NCBI RefSeq assembly: GCF_003820355.1
Contig: NZ_RPOK01000006.1
Coordinates: 124,001-188,000, forward strand
DNA: 64,000 nt
Direction: 5' to 3'
Origin: Paralteromonas sediminis
GTDB taxonomy: Bacteria > Pseudomonadota > Gammaproteobacteria > Enterobacterales > Alteromonadaceae
The position numbers were made by a program, and so were the translations under genes. Below the pieces are notes generated by a model, which saw only the letters and a program-made list of their open reading frames with translations, made no database searches and was not told where the DNA came from. This document shows, in pieces, positions 38,206 to 46,148 of the stretch (its first letter is position 1; each line of letters begins with the position of its first letter).

Positions 38206-39324
38206 TTATTCCTCGTTACCTGGTTGCTCGGAGGCAGAGTCCAGCAAACTGTATTTCTTGAGATATCCTCTCAATTGATGGTAGGTAAGTCCAAGCTTTT
38301 CTGCCGTTCGTTTTTGATTGTACTGGCAATGCGCCAATGCTTCTTTTATCAGGTCAATCTCAAAGTCCTGCGACGCTTTTTTAAGGTCAATAGGGAAGCT
38401 CGTACTTTGTGCTGGTTGCAATGTATGAGAGGGCACATTGTCAGTGGACTCAATATCTTTTTCTGTATTGGGTTTGGCGGCTTCAGGTGTTTGAACTACA
38501 GGCGTTATTCTGTCGGCAGTTTTCACCCGTGTATTTGGTCTGAAAGGCGATTCAAAAGGGTCAAGTATAATGTCGTGTACGGGAACATGAGGGTTGTTAT
38601 TTCGATATACTGCACGCTCCACAACGTTTTTGAGCTCTCTAATATTGCCGGGCCAGTCATACTCCAAAAGGATGCGCTTGGCTTTTTCGGTGAAGCCACT
38701 AAAGAGCTCAAGTTCAAGTTCTCGGGCCATGGTGATCGCAAAGTGTTCAGCAAGTAAAAGAATGTCTTCCCGCCTTTCCCGCAGTGGAGGGATGGTAATC
38801 ACGTCAAAAGCGAGCCTGTCGAGTAAGTCTGCTCTAAATTCACCACTATCTGCCAGTGTTGGCAGGTCTTCATTGGTAGCTGCAACAAGCCGAACATCAA
38901 CTTTAACCGAGCGGCTCCCTCCTACTCTTTCAAATTCACCATATTCAATGACCCTTAACAATTTTTCCTGAATAAGTCCGGATGTATTGGCCAGTTCATC
39001 GAGAAATAAAGTGCCATTGTCAGCCACTTCAAAACGGCCCTCGCGGCGTTTACTGGCACCAGTAAACGCACCCGCTTCGTAACCAAAAAGTTCCGATTCC
39101 AATAAGCTTTCATTCAATGCTGCGCAGTTTAGTTTGAGGTAAGCCTGATCCCAGCGTTTAGAAAGGTAGTGCAGACGGGCTGCGATAAGTTCTTTACCTG
39201 TACCACGTTCCCCGATAACTAACACGGGTTTGTCCAGCGGGGCGATGTGAGATATCTGCTCAAGCACTTCAAGAAAACTGTTGGCTTGGCCAAGCAAATT
39301 ATCCTGTTGACGGAATCGACTCAC
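38206..39324 (-). CDS. pspF: PspF sigma-54 activator of the psp operon
   Basis: PspF activates pspA transcription when membrane stress frees it from PspA. The 372-residue product lacks a regulatory N-domain, as PspF does. It has Walker A GERGTGKE, the intact sigma-54 contact GAFTGA, FLDELAN and ERREDILLLAEHF. A long Pro/Thr-rich linker (about 255-320) precedes the Fis-type helix-turn-helix (NQKRTAEKLGLTYHQLRGYL). The start is GTG with AAGGA upstream. It runs directly into sapA. Confidence 0.94.
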   Translation of the reverse strand: MSRFRQQDNLLGQANSFLEVLEQISHIAPLDKPVLVIGERGTGKELIAARLHYLSKRWDQAYLKLNCAALNESLLESELFGYEAGAFTGASKRREGRFEVADNGTLFLDELANTSGLIQEKLLRVIEYGEFERVGGSRSVKVDVRLVAATNEDLPTLADSGEFRADLLDRLAFDVITIPPLRERREDILLLAEHFAITMARELELELFSGFTEKAKRILLEYDWPGNIRELKNVVERAVYRNNNPHVPVHDIILDPFESPFRPNTRVKTADRITPVVQTPEAAKPNTEKDIESTDNVPSHTLQPAQSTSFPIDLKKASQDFEIDLIKEALAHCQYNQKRTAEKLGLTYHQLRGYLKKYSLLDSASEQPGNEE

Positions 39325-39450
39325 TAAGGTTCCTTAATTTTTAGTCAAAATGGCTAATTAATAGTGTAGATTAAACCTTTCTACAGTTCGATAGTTTTTT
39401 GGTTTTTGAAAAAGGCATTCTAAAACATAGGGTTACTGATACTTTTAGAG

Positions 39451-39467
39451 TTGGCAAGCAATTTGAA
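39451..39467 (+). promoter_or_regulatory. Sigma-54-type promoter of pspA
   Basis: TGGCAA (39452-39457), five bases, then TTGA (39463-39466) is a -24/-12 pattern close to TGGCAC-N5-TTGC. It lies 50 bases before the pspA ATG and faces pspF, its expected activator. The region between here and pspF should hold the PspF binding sites, which I could not place with confidence. Confidence 0.75.
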
Positions 39468-39516
39468 TAAGATTAAATACATGAACCATTCATCAATATG
39501 TAAGAGGAATCAGATT

Positions 39517-40227
39517 ATGGGAATCTTTTCGCGCTTTACTGATATAGTTAACTCAAACATTAATTCTCTACTGGATAAGGCTGAAGATCCAGAAAAAATG
39601 GTACGCCTTATTATTCAAGAAATGGAAGACACCTTGGTAGAGGTTCGGTCTACTTCAGCTAAAACCATCGCCAGTAAAAAAGATATAGGCAATCAAATTG
39701 CCAAATTTGAAGCTGATGCTGCTGATTGGGAAGCGAAGGCTGAATTGGCAATCAGCAAAGAGCGTGAAGATTTAGCGCGAGCGGCTTTGCAAGAAAAGCA
39801 AAAAGCCTCTGAAGCTGCTGAAGCGCTTAAAGCTGAGTTAGCCATTGTAGAAGAACAAATCGCCAAGTTGCAGGATGAAATTGGTCAGCTACAGGACAAG
39901 CTAGCCGATGCTAAAAGTCGTCAGAAGACGATTATTATGCGTCAAAAAACGGTAAGTTCGCGTCTTGAGGTCAAGAAAACGCTGGATAGCGGCAAAGTTG
40001 ATGCTGCTATGGAACGATTTGGCCAGTATGAGCGAAAAATTGATGACCTTGAGTCTCAAGTTGAGGCTTATGATTTGGGGAAAAAGTCGCTTAATGATGA
40101 GTTTGCAGAGCTTCAGGCAGATGACAAGATCAATGACGAACTTGCTGCACTCAAAGCTAAAATGCAAAAAAAGTCGCAACCAAAGCCAGCTGCTAAGGCA
40201 TCTGCGAAAAAGTCTCAAAAAGCGTAA
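39517..40227 (+). CDS. pspA: PspA phage shock protein
   Basis: PspA is a peripheral membrane coiled-coil protein (ESCRT-III/Vipp1 family) that shields stressed membranes and holds PspF inactive. It begins MGIFSRFTDIVNSNINSLLD, with the start codon supported by AGAGGAA eight bases upstream. Long helices fill residues about 25-215. The 236-residue product carries a C-terminal Lys/Ala/Ser-rich tail (about 216-236) not present in the 222-residue E. coli protein. Longer in-frame extension upstream is the promoter, not protein. Confidence 0.95.
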   Translation: MGIFSRFTDIVNSNINSLLDKAEDPEKMVRLIIQEMEDTLVEVRSTSAKTIASKKDIGNQIAKFEADAADWEAKAELAISKEREDLARAALQEKQKASEAAEALKAELAIVEEQIAKLQDEIGQLQDKLADAKSRQKTIIMRQKTVSSRLEVKKTLDSGKVDAAMERFGQYERKIDDLESQVEAYDLGKKSLNDEFAELQADDKINDELAALKAKMQKKSQPKPAAKASAKKSQKA

Positions 40228-40241
40228 AATATGTTTGTATC

Positions 40242-40266
40242 GTGGCTCAAGCGTTCTGTGAGCCAC
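40242..40266 (+). other. Intercistronic hairpin between pspA and pspB
   Basis: GTGGCTCA (40242-40249) and TGAGCCAC (40259-40266) are perfect eight-base arms with a nine-base loop and no T-run. It lies between the pspA stop and the pspB ribosome-binding site. It may stabilise the pspA message or reduce read-through into pspBC. Confidence 0.65.
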
Positions 40267-40282
40267 CCTGAGTAAGGAGAAT

Positions 40283-40525
40283 ATGATGGACAGTGACGTA
40301 ATCGGATTTATGGTTGTGCCCTTAATTCTGTTTATGATTTTTGTGGCGCCCATCTGGTTAATTCTGCACTACCGAAGTAAGAAACAGGTTAGTCAGGGAT
40401 TAACCGCCGAAGAGCACACGACCCTTCGTGAATTAACGGTAAAAGCTGATGTCATGGCCGATAGGATACAAACGCTAGAAGCTATCTTGGATGAAGAGGC
40501 ACCAGACTGGAGACGCAAAGCATGA
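40283..40525 (+). CDS. pspB: PspB membrane stress sensor
   Basis: PspB is an inner-membrane protein that works with PspC to free PspF from PspA. The 80-residue product has one membrane segment (about 5-27, VIGFMVVPLILFMIFVAPIW), then a cytoplasmic coiled-coil typical of PspB (TTLRELTVKADVMADRIQTL) and ends DEEAPDWRRK, the family's conserved tail. It starts with AAGGAGA upstream and overlaps pspC by four bases. Confidence 0.95.
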   Translation: MMDSDVIGFMVVPLILFMIFVAPIWLILHYRSKKQVSQGLTAEEHTTLRELTVKADVMADRIQTLEAILDEEAPDWRRKA

Positions 40526-40971
40526 AACCGAGCAAAACCCTTTACAGAAATACCGAAAACAAACGCATCGCCGGTGTATGTTCGGGGTTAGCTGACTACT
40601 TTGGCATGGAAGTGTGGTTGGTAAGAATATTAACCGTCACGGCTTTCTTTTTGCTAGCTCCCCCATTTGTCGTAGTCAGTTACATTGCTGGTTGGTTTAT
40701 TCTGGACACCAAGCCTTCTTCTACCGCAACGGACTACACGAACTCAGTGCCCTTACATGGTAGAAAAGGTTGGACAAACAGTTCGGTTGCCGGAAGCAGC
40801 AATGCTACTGTCGAGCTTAAAACTAAGGTATGGCAGGCCGGTGAACCGCCTAAACAGGCTTTTAGAGATTTATGTGACCGCTTCGCTCAAACTGAACAGA
40901 GATTGCGAGATATGGAAACTTTCGTTACTTCTAAAGAGTTTCAGTTAAAGCGAGAAATTAATAAGTTATAG
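40522..40971 (+). CDS. pspC: PspC membrane stress regulator
   Basis: PspC partners PspB in sensing membrane damage. The 149-residue product begins with the PspC domain (LYRNTENKRIAGVCSGLADY, with FGMEVWLVRILTV) and one membrane segment (about 38-65). A cytoplasmic or periplasmic C-terminal region ends in a helical FAQTEQRLRDMETFVTSKEF. pspD and pspE, found in E. coli, are absent; a terminator follows. It overlaps pspB by four bases. Confidence 0.95.
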   Translation: MKPSKTLYRNTENKRIAGVCSGLADYFGMEVWLVRILTVTAFFLLAPPFVVVSYIAGWFILDTKPSSTATDYTNSVPLHGRKGWTNSSVAGSSNATVELKTKVWQAGEPPKQAFRDLCDRFAQTEQRLRDMETFVTSKEFQLKREINKL

Positions 40972-40982
40972 CTATACGAGTC

Positions 40983-41027
40983 ATAAAGGCGTCAACTATG
41001 AATAAATAGCGGCGCTTTTATGTTTTT
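40983..41027 (+). terminator. Likely terminator of pspABC
   Basis: ATAAAGGCG and CGCTTTTAT pair over nine positions (one G-T) around a long loop of about 21 bases and are followed by GTTTTT. The long loop lowers confidence. Confidence 0.5.
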
Positions 41028-41063
41028 ACCCTCCACCGCTAACGCGACGACTCTTCTAGCTAA

Positions 41064-41094
41064 CAATGAACTCGCAAACGTTAAAAGTTCATTG
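41064..41094. repeat. Inverted repeat upstream of tyrR
   Basis: CAATGAACT (41064-41072) and AGTTCATTG (41086-41094) are perfect nine-base reverse complements around a 13-base centre, about 95 bases before the tyrR start. No T-run follows. It is either an operator or a leader hairpin; it does not match the TyrR box. Confidence 0.5.
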
Positions 41095-41187
41095 CTCACT
41101 GATCCTACCAAACAAAAATTTCGTTTTAAGTTTTGTCACATTTAGTGTTTTATACGCTTTCTTAAGAACTTAGGCATCATCATTATT

Positions 41188-42744
41188 ATGCGTTTGGAAA
41201 TTAGTTGTCAGGACCGTTTAGGTATTACACAAGACATTTTGGATATTCTCGTTGATCACGAAATCGACCTGAGAGGGATAGAGATTGACGGAATAGGCAA
41301 AATTTATCTTAGTTTTCCAACAATGGACTTTACAGAGTTCCAAGATTTAATGCCCAAAATTCGCCGTATTGACGGCATTGATGACGTTAAAACCACGGCA
41401 TTTATGCCAGGAGAACGGGCGCGACATCAACTTTCCGCAATTTTGCAAACATTGCCTGATCCGGTTTTTGCCATAGACACTAAAGGCAATCTGATCTCTT
41501 GTAATAATGCAGCAGAAGCATCATTAGAACTGCGTCAAGCTGATCTCATCGGAACTGAGATCGCAGACTTGGTGACGGGTTTCAGCTTTACCCGCTGGTT
41601 GGACGGAAAAGAAGTCTTACCACAGTCAACGAGGGTTAAGTTCATTCAGCAAGATTATTTGGCAGACATTCTGCCAGTAACTGTGCCGGATGGTCAGAGC
41701 AACCCAATTCTGGCGGGCGGGGTTATCATGCTTAAGTCCGAATTACGTATCGGACAACAAGTAAACGCATTCCATCGACCCTCTAGTGACAGCTTTGATT
41801 TATTAGTCGCACAATCTACGTCCATGAAAAAACTGGTCAAAGAAGCAAAACAGATTGTTGATCTTGAAGCGCCCATTTTGATTTTTGGTGAGACCGGAAC
41901 AGGTAAAGAACTGTTCGCACAAGCGTGTCAGCAAGCCAGCAGGCGCGCGGATGCACCACTTGAATCAATAAAGTGCATTTCATTCACGGACGACATAGTT
42001 GAAGCAGAACTATTCGGTCAAACGGAAGCCGATGGTTCGGCTAAAGGCAATGAAAAAGGCATGCTAGAACGCGTTCAGGGTGGGACATTGCTACTTGATG
42101 AGATTGGCGACATGTCTGAACATTTTCAACAGGTGTTATTGAAGGTACTTGAGCATGGAGAGTATACCCGGACCGGTAGTGAAGAAGCCACTGAACTCGA
42201 TGTCCGGATCATCTGTACTACGGCAAAAGATTTGGGCCTGATGGTCGAAGAGGGACGGTTCTCCAAAGCACTATACTATCGCCTCAATGTGTTAAGTCTG
42301 GTCATGCCATCGTTGCGGGAACGTAAGCCCGATATTGTGGCCCTAGCGGAGACATTTATTGCGCAACACAGTACAAAATTGGGTAAGCGCCCAGCTAAGC
42401 TGAGCAAATCGTGCGTTGACTTTTTGCAGCAATATCCTTGGCCTGGCAACGTTAGACAGTTGGAAAATGCACTTTACCGAGCAGTGTCCTTGGTTGATGG
42501 TCACGAGATTACAAAGGAAGATGTCCAGCTACCAAGTTGCGCACCGACTGTCACCTACATTGACGAAAACTTTGAGGGCACACTTGACCAAGAAGTGAAA
42601 AAATTCGAGAAGGATTTGTTAAGACGCTTGTATCCGTCTTATCCGAGCACGCGCCAGTTGGCAAAAAAGCTTGGTCTGAGTCATACTGCAATCGCAAATA
42701 AACTTCGCGAATACGGTATAAACAAAGGAACCGTGAAAATTTAG
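41188..42744 (+). CDS. tyrR: TyrR aromatic amino acid regulator
   Basis: TyrR represses or activates aromatic amino acid genes in response to Tyr and Phe. The 518-residue product has an N-terminal ACT domain (MRLEISCQDRLGITQDILDI) and a PAS domain (about 80-150). The AAA+ domain has Walker A GETGTGKE and LLLDEIGDM, and the C-terminal helix-turn-helix is RQLAKKLGLSHTAIANKLRE. The sigma-54 GAFTGA loop is replaced by QTEADGSAKGN, as expected for TyrR, which acts with sigma-70. maiA follows downstream. Confidence 0.95.
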   Translation: MRLEISCQDRLGITQDILDILVDHEIDLRGIEIDGIGKIYLSFPTMDFTEFQDLMPKIRRIDGIDDVKTTAFMPGERARHQLSAILQTLPDPVFAIDTKGNLISCNNAAEASLELRQADLIGTEIADLVTGFSFTRWLDGKEVLPQSTRVKFIQQDYLADILPVTVPDGQSNPILAGGVIMLKSELRIGQQVNAFHRPSSDSFDLLVAQSTSMKKLVKEAKQIVDLEAPILIFGETGTGKELFAQACQQASRRADAPLESIKCISFTDDIVEAELFGQTEADGSAKGNEKGMLERVQGGTLLLDEIGDMSEHFQQVLLKVLEHGEYTRTGSEEATELDVRIICTTAKDLGLMVEEGRFSKALYYRLNVLSLVMPSLRERKPDIVALAETFIAQHSTKLGKRPAKLSKSCVDFLQQYPWPGNVRQLENALYRAVSLVDGHEITKEDVQLPSCAPTVTYIDENFEGTLDQEVKKFEKDLLRRLYPSYPSTRQLAKKLGLSHTAIANKLREYGINKGTVKI

Positions 42745-42810
42745 CCAGCTAGAATTGGATTCGGGTTTCAGATGTTTTTCCGTTGCGAACAATAACAACA
42801 AAAGACGGAT

Positions 42811-43470
42811 ATGAAGATGGACTATATTTTACATGGTTACTGGCGTTCTTCAGCGACCTATCGTGTGCGAATTGCGCTAAACCTAAAACAGATCCCCTAT
42901 AGATATGTGCCAGTTCATTTAGTGAAAGAGGGAGGGGAACAATACTCTGCAGACTATACAGCACTGAACCCCGCTCAGTTAGTCCCAACATTAATAAATG
43001 AAGCCGAAGATGTGATGCTCAATCAGTCGCTCAGTATTATTGAGTATTTAGATGAGACAGTTCCTGATATTTGTCCCTTGATACCCTCTCACAGGGTTGA
43101 ACGGGCCAGAGTAAGAGCTTTGGCACAGGATATAGCGTGCGATATGCAACCCATTGTGAACCTGCGTGTGCTTAACGCTCTGAGAGACGGATTCCAAGCG
43201 AACGATGATGATGTTAAGCGTTGGGCGCAAAAGTGGGTCGTTAAAGGCTTTGACAGCATTGAGAAGCGGCTACAGACACAAGCGGGTAAGTTTTGTTTTG
43301 ATTTTAATGTCAGCTTGGCAGATGTTTGTCTCGTCCCACAGGTTTATAATGCCAAGCGGTTCGGCGTAGACATGACAATGTACCCGCTGATTAGCAAAAT
43401 TTACGACAACTGTCAGGCGTTAGATGCCTTTCAAAAGGCTGCGCCTGAAGCTCAGTCTGATGCTATTTAG
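42811..43470 (+). CDS. maiA: Maleylacetoacetate isomerase (zeta-class GST)
   Basis: This enzyme isomerises maleylacetoacetate to fumarylacetoacetate in tyrosine breakdown, using glutathione. The 219-residue product has the zeta-GST active-site motif YWRSSATYRVRIALNLK and the later NPAQLVPTL and QSLSIIEYLDE. The C-terminal domain has SLADVCLVPQVYNAKRFGVD. It lies 67 bases after tyrR, suggesting a regulatory link; the other tyrosine catabolic genes are not in the window. Confidence 0.93.
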   Translation: MKMDYILHGYWRSSATYRVRIALNLKQIPYRYVPVHLVKEGGEQYSADYTALNPAQLVPTLINEAEDVMLNQSLSIIEYLDETVPDICPLIPSHRVERARVRALAQDIACDMQPIVNLRVLNALRDGFQANDDDVKRWAQKWVVKGFDSIEKRLQTQAGKFCFDFNVSLADVCLVPQVYNAKRFGVDMTMYPLISKIYDNCQALDAFQKAAPEAQSDAI

Positions 43471-43475
43471 AGGTA

Positions 43476-43943
43476 TTATTGACTTTTTATGGGTAACGCA
43501 GTGGTATTTTTCACCTGTTTCAGTGCAAAGGTTGAGCTTAGATGATCAACCAAAGGCAAATGGGTGAGTTTACTCTTTAGCAGATGCTCGTATTCTTCTA
43601 TGCTGGCGACAATTACTTTGAGTAAATAGTCTTTGTCGCCACTGGTTGTGTGACACTCTACGATTTCTTCAATTGACTGAACGGCATTTTCAAAATCAGT
43701 TAACGAATCACCGTCGTGGTTTTTGAGTGTTACATAGATAAATACAGACACACCCAAATTTAACTTTTTGTTATCTAACAGGGTAACCTTTTGTTTGATG
43801 ATGCCATCAGCTTCCATGCGTTTCACCCGACGCCAGCAAGGCGTATGCGACAGGCCTACACGTTGGCTGAGTTCAGCCATCGAAACGGTGGCGTCTTTCT
43901 GTAGTTCGCGCAGAATTTCGCGGTCAAATTTATCAAGTTTCAT
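43476..43943 (-). CDS. Lrp/AsnC-family transcriptional regulator
   Basis: This 155-residue regulator has an N-terminal helix-turn-helix (SMAELSQRVGLSHTPCWRRV) and a C-terminal RAM domain (ECHTTSGDKDYLLKVIVASI). The length and layout are normal for the family. It is transcribed away from the amino-acid dehydrogenase gene, whose start is 172 bases off, so it probably controls that gene. It is closer to the Lrp-like subgroup near amino-acid catabolic genes than to global Lrp; that point is inference. Confidence 0.92.
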   Translation of the reverse strand: MKLDKFDREILRELQKDATVSMAELSQRVGLSHTPCWRRVKRMEADGIIKQKVTLLDNKKLNLGVSVFIYVTLKNHDGDSLTDFENAVQSIEEIVECHTTSGDKDYLLKVIVASIEEYEHLLKSKLTHLPLVDHLSSTFALKQVKNTTALPIKSQ

Positions 43944-44115
43944 TTATCATAATTATTGTAGATACTTTAGGATGTATATCCTAACACTGCCCACTGAATA
44001 AACCTAGCATTTCAGATGGCAAAAGTGCAGGTAAAGAAAAAGCCAAGTCTGTCCTCCCGTCTATGCATTACCATCATACGTCTAATAATTAATAATACTC
44101 TGCACGGGAAGCGAT

Positions 44116-45165
44116 ATGGCTTTGTTTGAACATCCTGAATTTGATAACCATGAACACGTCTCTTTTTATCACGATAAAGACGCAGGTCTAAAAGCGATTA
44201 TTGCTGTACATAATACCAATCTGGGACCGGCATTGGGTGGCTGCAGAATGTGGCCTTATGCGAACAGCGAAGAAGCATTGACTGATGTTCTGAGGTTGTC
44301 AAAAGGGATGACCTACAAAGCTGCAATGGCAGAGGTGCCGCTTGGTGGCGGTAAATCGGTTATTATAGGCAATCCCCGAGCGGATAAGTCCATGAATATG
44401 ATGAAAGCGATGGGGCGTTTTGTCGATACATTTGGCGGAGCTTACTATACTGCAGAAGATTCTGGTATCAGTGTGCAGGACCTACAATATATGGCTGAAG
44501 AGTCACAGTATATTGCAGGGACCCAAGCCAAATACCATGTAAGAGGTGAGGTTGCTGACGGTAATCCGGCACCGTCCACTGCTTACGGTACATTCGTAGG
44601 ATTGAAAGCGGCTGTAGAATCAAAACTCAAATCGGATCTGCAAGGTGTGAGAGTCGCTATACAGGGTGTGGGTCATGTAGGTCTGCGGTTGGCCAGACAC
44701 CTGCACGAAGCGGGAGCTGAACTTGTTGTCAGTGACATATTCCCGGAAAATGTCGAACAAGCCGAAAAGCAGTTCAACGCCAAAGTAGTATCACCAGATC
44801 AAATACTTAGCGCAGACGTAGACGTAGTTGCGCCTTGTGCAATGGGCGCCATTATCAATGAAAAAACGCTGGCTGAAATGAAGGCCAGAGTTATTGCGGG
44901 TGCGGCCAACAATCAATTGTCTGAAGAGCGAATTGGAAAGCTTTGCCAACAAGCAGGTATTCTTTACGCGCCAGATTACGTACTCAATGCAGGTGGCATC
45001 ATTGATATCCATCATCAGCGTATGGAAAGTTCCGATGATGCGTTACGTAGTCACATTGAAAAGATTGGCGATACACTAACGGCTATCTTTAACCGCTCAG
45101 ACCGTGAACAGCAGGCAACGAATATTGTTGCTAATAATATGGCTGAAGAGCGGTTTTCTAAATAG
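44116..45165 (+). CDS. Leu/Phe/Val-type amino acid dehydrogenase
   Basis: The 349-residue product belongs to the Glu/Leu/Phe/Val dehydrogenase family and would deaminate a branched-chain or aromatic amino acid with NAD+. It has the glycine-rich NTNLGPALGGCRMWPY, the catalytic Lys region VPLGGGKSVIIGNPRAD, and a Rossmann motif VAIQGVGHVGLRLARHL. C-terminal LNAGGIIDI fits leucine dehydrogenase. Substrate choice between Leu and Phe is not decided here. It is divergent from the Lrp-type regulator. Confidence 0.93.
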   Translation: MALFEHPEFDNHEHVSFYHDKDAGLKAIIAVHNTNLGPALGGCRMWPYANSEEALTDVLRLSKGMTYKAAMAEVPLGGGKSVIIGNPRADKSMNMMKAMGRFVDTFGGAYYTAEDSGISVQDLQYMAEESQYIAGTQAKYHVRGEVADGNPAPSTAYGTFVGLKAAVESKLKSDLQGVRVAIQGVGHVGLRLARHLHEAGAELVVSDIFPENVEQAEKQFNAKVVSPDQILSADVDVVAPCAMGAIINEKTLAEMKARVIAGAANNQLSEERIGKLCQQAGILYAPDYVLNAGGIIDIHHQRMESSDDALRSHIEKIGDTLTAIFNRSDREQQATNIVANNMAEERFSK

Positions 45166-45178
45166 TCGGCAAAAGCAC

Positions 45179-45207
45179 TTGCATCGGCGCACGTCTATGT
45201 AGATAAT
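45179..45207 (+). promoter_or_regulatory. Likely promoter of the small SRP RNA
   Basis: TTGCAT (45179-45184), 17 bases, then GATAAT (45202-45207), followed by GC-rich GCGTCGCC. Transcription would begin near 45214, with the mature RNA trimmed about 20 bases further on. Confidence 0.45.
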
Positions 45208-45236
45208 GCGTCGCCTCGCAAAAATGCGATTTCAAT

Positions 45237-45348
45237 GGTGGGCCTTTGGTCCTCTCGCAATGATAGTTTGTGAACCCGGTCAGGCCCGGAAGGGAGCAGC
45301 CGCAGCAAGCGACTCATGTGCCGGGATGCGGCTGAAGGTCTGCCACCC
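45237..45348 (+). ncRNA. ffs: Small signal recognition particle RNA (4.5S RNA)
   Basis: This 112-base RNA scaffolds Ffh in targeting membrane proteins. It has the conserved apical-domain core GGTCAGGCCCGGAAGGGAGC followed by the return strand GTGCCGGGATG, as in E. coli 4.5S RNA. The ends close as GGTGG/CCACC. The short size shows a bacterial SRP RNA without an Alu domain. The exact ends are set from the pairing. Confidence 0.93.
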
Positions 45349-45368
45349 AATTTCTCACTGTTTAATTA

Positions 45369-45647
45369 TCAGGCTTCTTTTTTGTTCGCGGCCGCTTGGT
45401 CTAAATAATGAATCGACTTAGTGACGGCTTGTTCAACATTCATTTTCATTTGTAAGCGCTCGGTTTGTGGCAAATAAAATGCCATATCGACCTCATACCG
45501 AATGTACCTTGGCGGCACTTGATTCAGTGTCAAACAGCATAGATCCGCCAGATAGTCAGGTGATTTGTTTTTGTCTAAACCCAGTTCCGAAATGTATTCT
45601 ACTACTAAGTGTTCGTAATAATTGTGAATATCGTCATCAAGCTTCAT
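45369..45647 (-). CDS. ComFB-family small protein
   Basis: The 92-residue product resembles the late-competence ComFB family (DUF1810-free, PF10719-like). It has an N-terminal HNYYEHLVVEYISEL helix and a central DYLADLCCLTLNQVPPRYI, where ComFB proteins have a conserved cysteine-bearing segment followed by LN-PPRY. Cyanobacterial ComFB proteins have been reported to bind cyclic dinucleotides; whether that applies here is unknown. It ends 20 bases from the SRP RNA and stands alone. Confidence 0.75.
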   Translation of the reverse strand: MKLDDDIHNYYEHLVVEYISELGLDKNKSPDYLADLCCLTLNQVPPRYIRYEVDMAFYLPQTERLQMKMNVEQAVTKSIHYLDQAAANKKEA

Positions 45648-46148
45648 TCTGATACCTTACCCTTTGCGTTATTAGCATAAGCATTGAGCAAACTGAACGA
45701 ACATGCAAGTTAAAGTCTCGCTGACCTGCCTTTGTTAGCGTATTCATCTAGGCGCAGTGAGCGTTGTATTTACTGGAGGCACGAAAATAAAGGAACTTTC
45801 ATAGATAAAATTACACACCATTAACACGGTAAAAAAGAATTATGGTTGTCAATAATGGTTGAAAAATAGCCATATAAACAGGGTGGAACCCCGAGTTCTG
45901 GTGCCTTGTTGAGCGATTAATAATCAAAATGCGACGAGTGACAGTAAATTTGACAGGATTGTAACCTTTGTTAAGGGTGTGTTGCTTGACGACCGGCTGA
46001 CAAACATGTGACTATACTAGGCTGATAGAAACAGTTTGTTACTGTTTTCTGTAATCATAAACTAGAACATTAGTAAAGCTTTAACAAAGCCCCTGCGCCG
46101 GAACCCTTTGAGTCGGCGAGGATTCTAAATAGAAATTGGTTGGGAACT
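45648..46148. other. Long intergenic region before the TonB2 operon
   Basis: No credible gene lies in these 500 bases. They contain a palindrome GATTAATAATC (45915-45925), a possible -10 TATACT (46013-46018) without a well-spaced -35, and a leader hairpin AAACAGT/ACTGTTT (46029-46047) just after it. The hairpin or palindrome could be an operator. No good Fur box was seen. ComFB-promoter signals on the minus strand could not be picked out. Confidence 0.4.

Noticed and set aside
38119-38757. 212-residue + frame over pspF and sapA starts
   Set aside because: Antisense to two well-supported genes, with no family resemblance.
39451-39516. Longer pspA start at TTG 39451
   Set aside because: These bases hold the sigma-54 promoter; MGIFSRF at 39517 with AGAGGAA is the true PspA start.
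45206-45421. Reading frame of 71 residues over the SRP RNA
   Set aside because: It overlaps the conserved 4.5S RNA almost completely.
45960-46020. TTGACG with TATACT as a promoter for the TonB2 operon
   Set aside because: The spacing is 21 bases, too long for a normal sigma-70 promoter; only the -10 is kept as a possibility.
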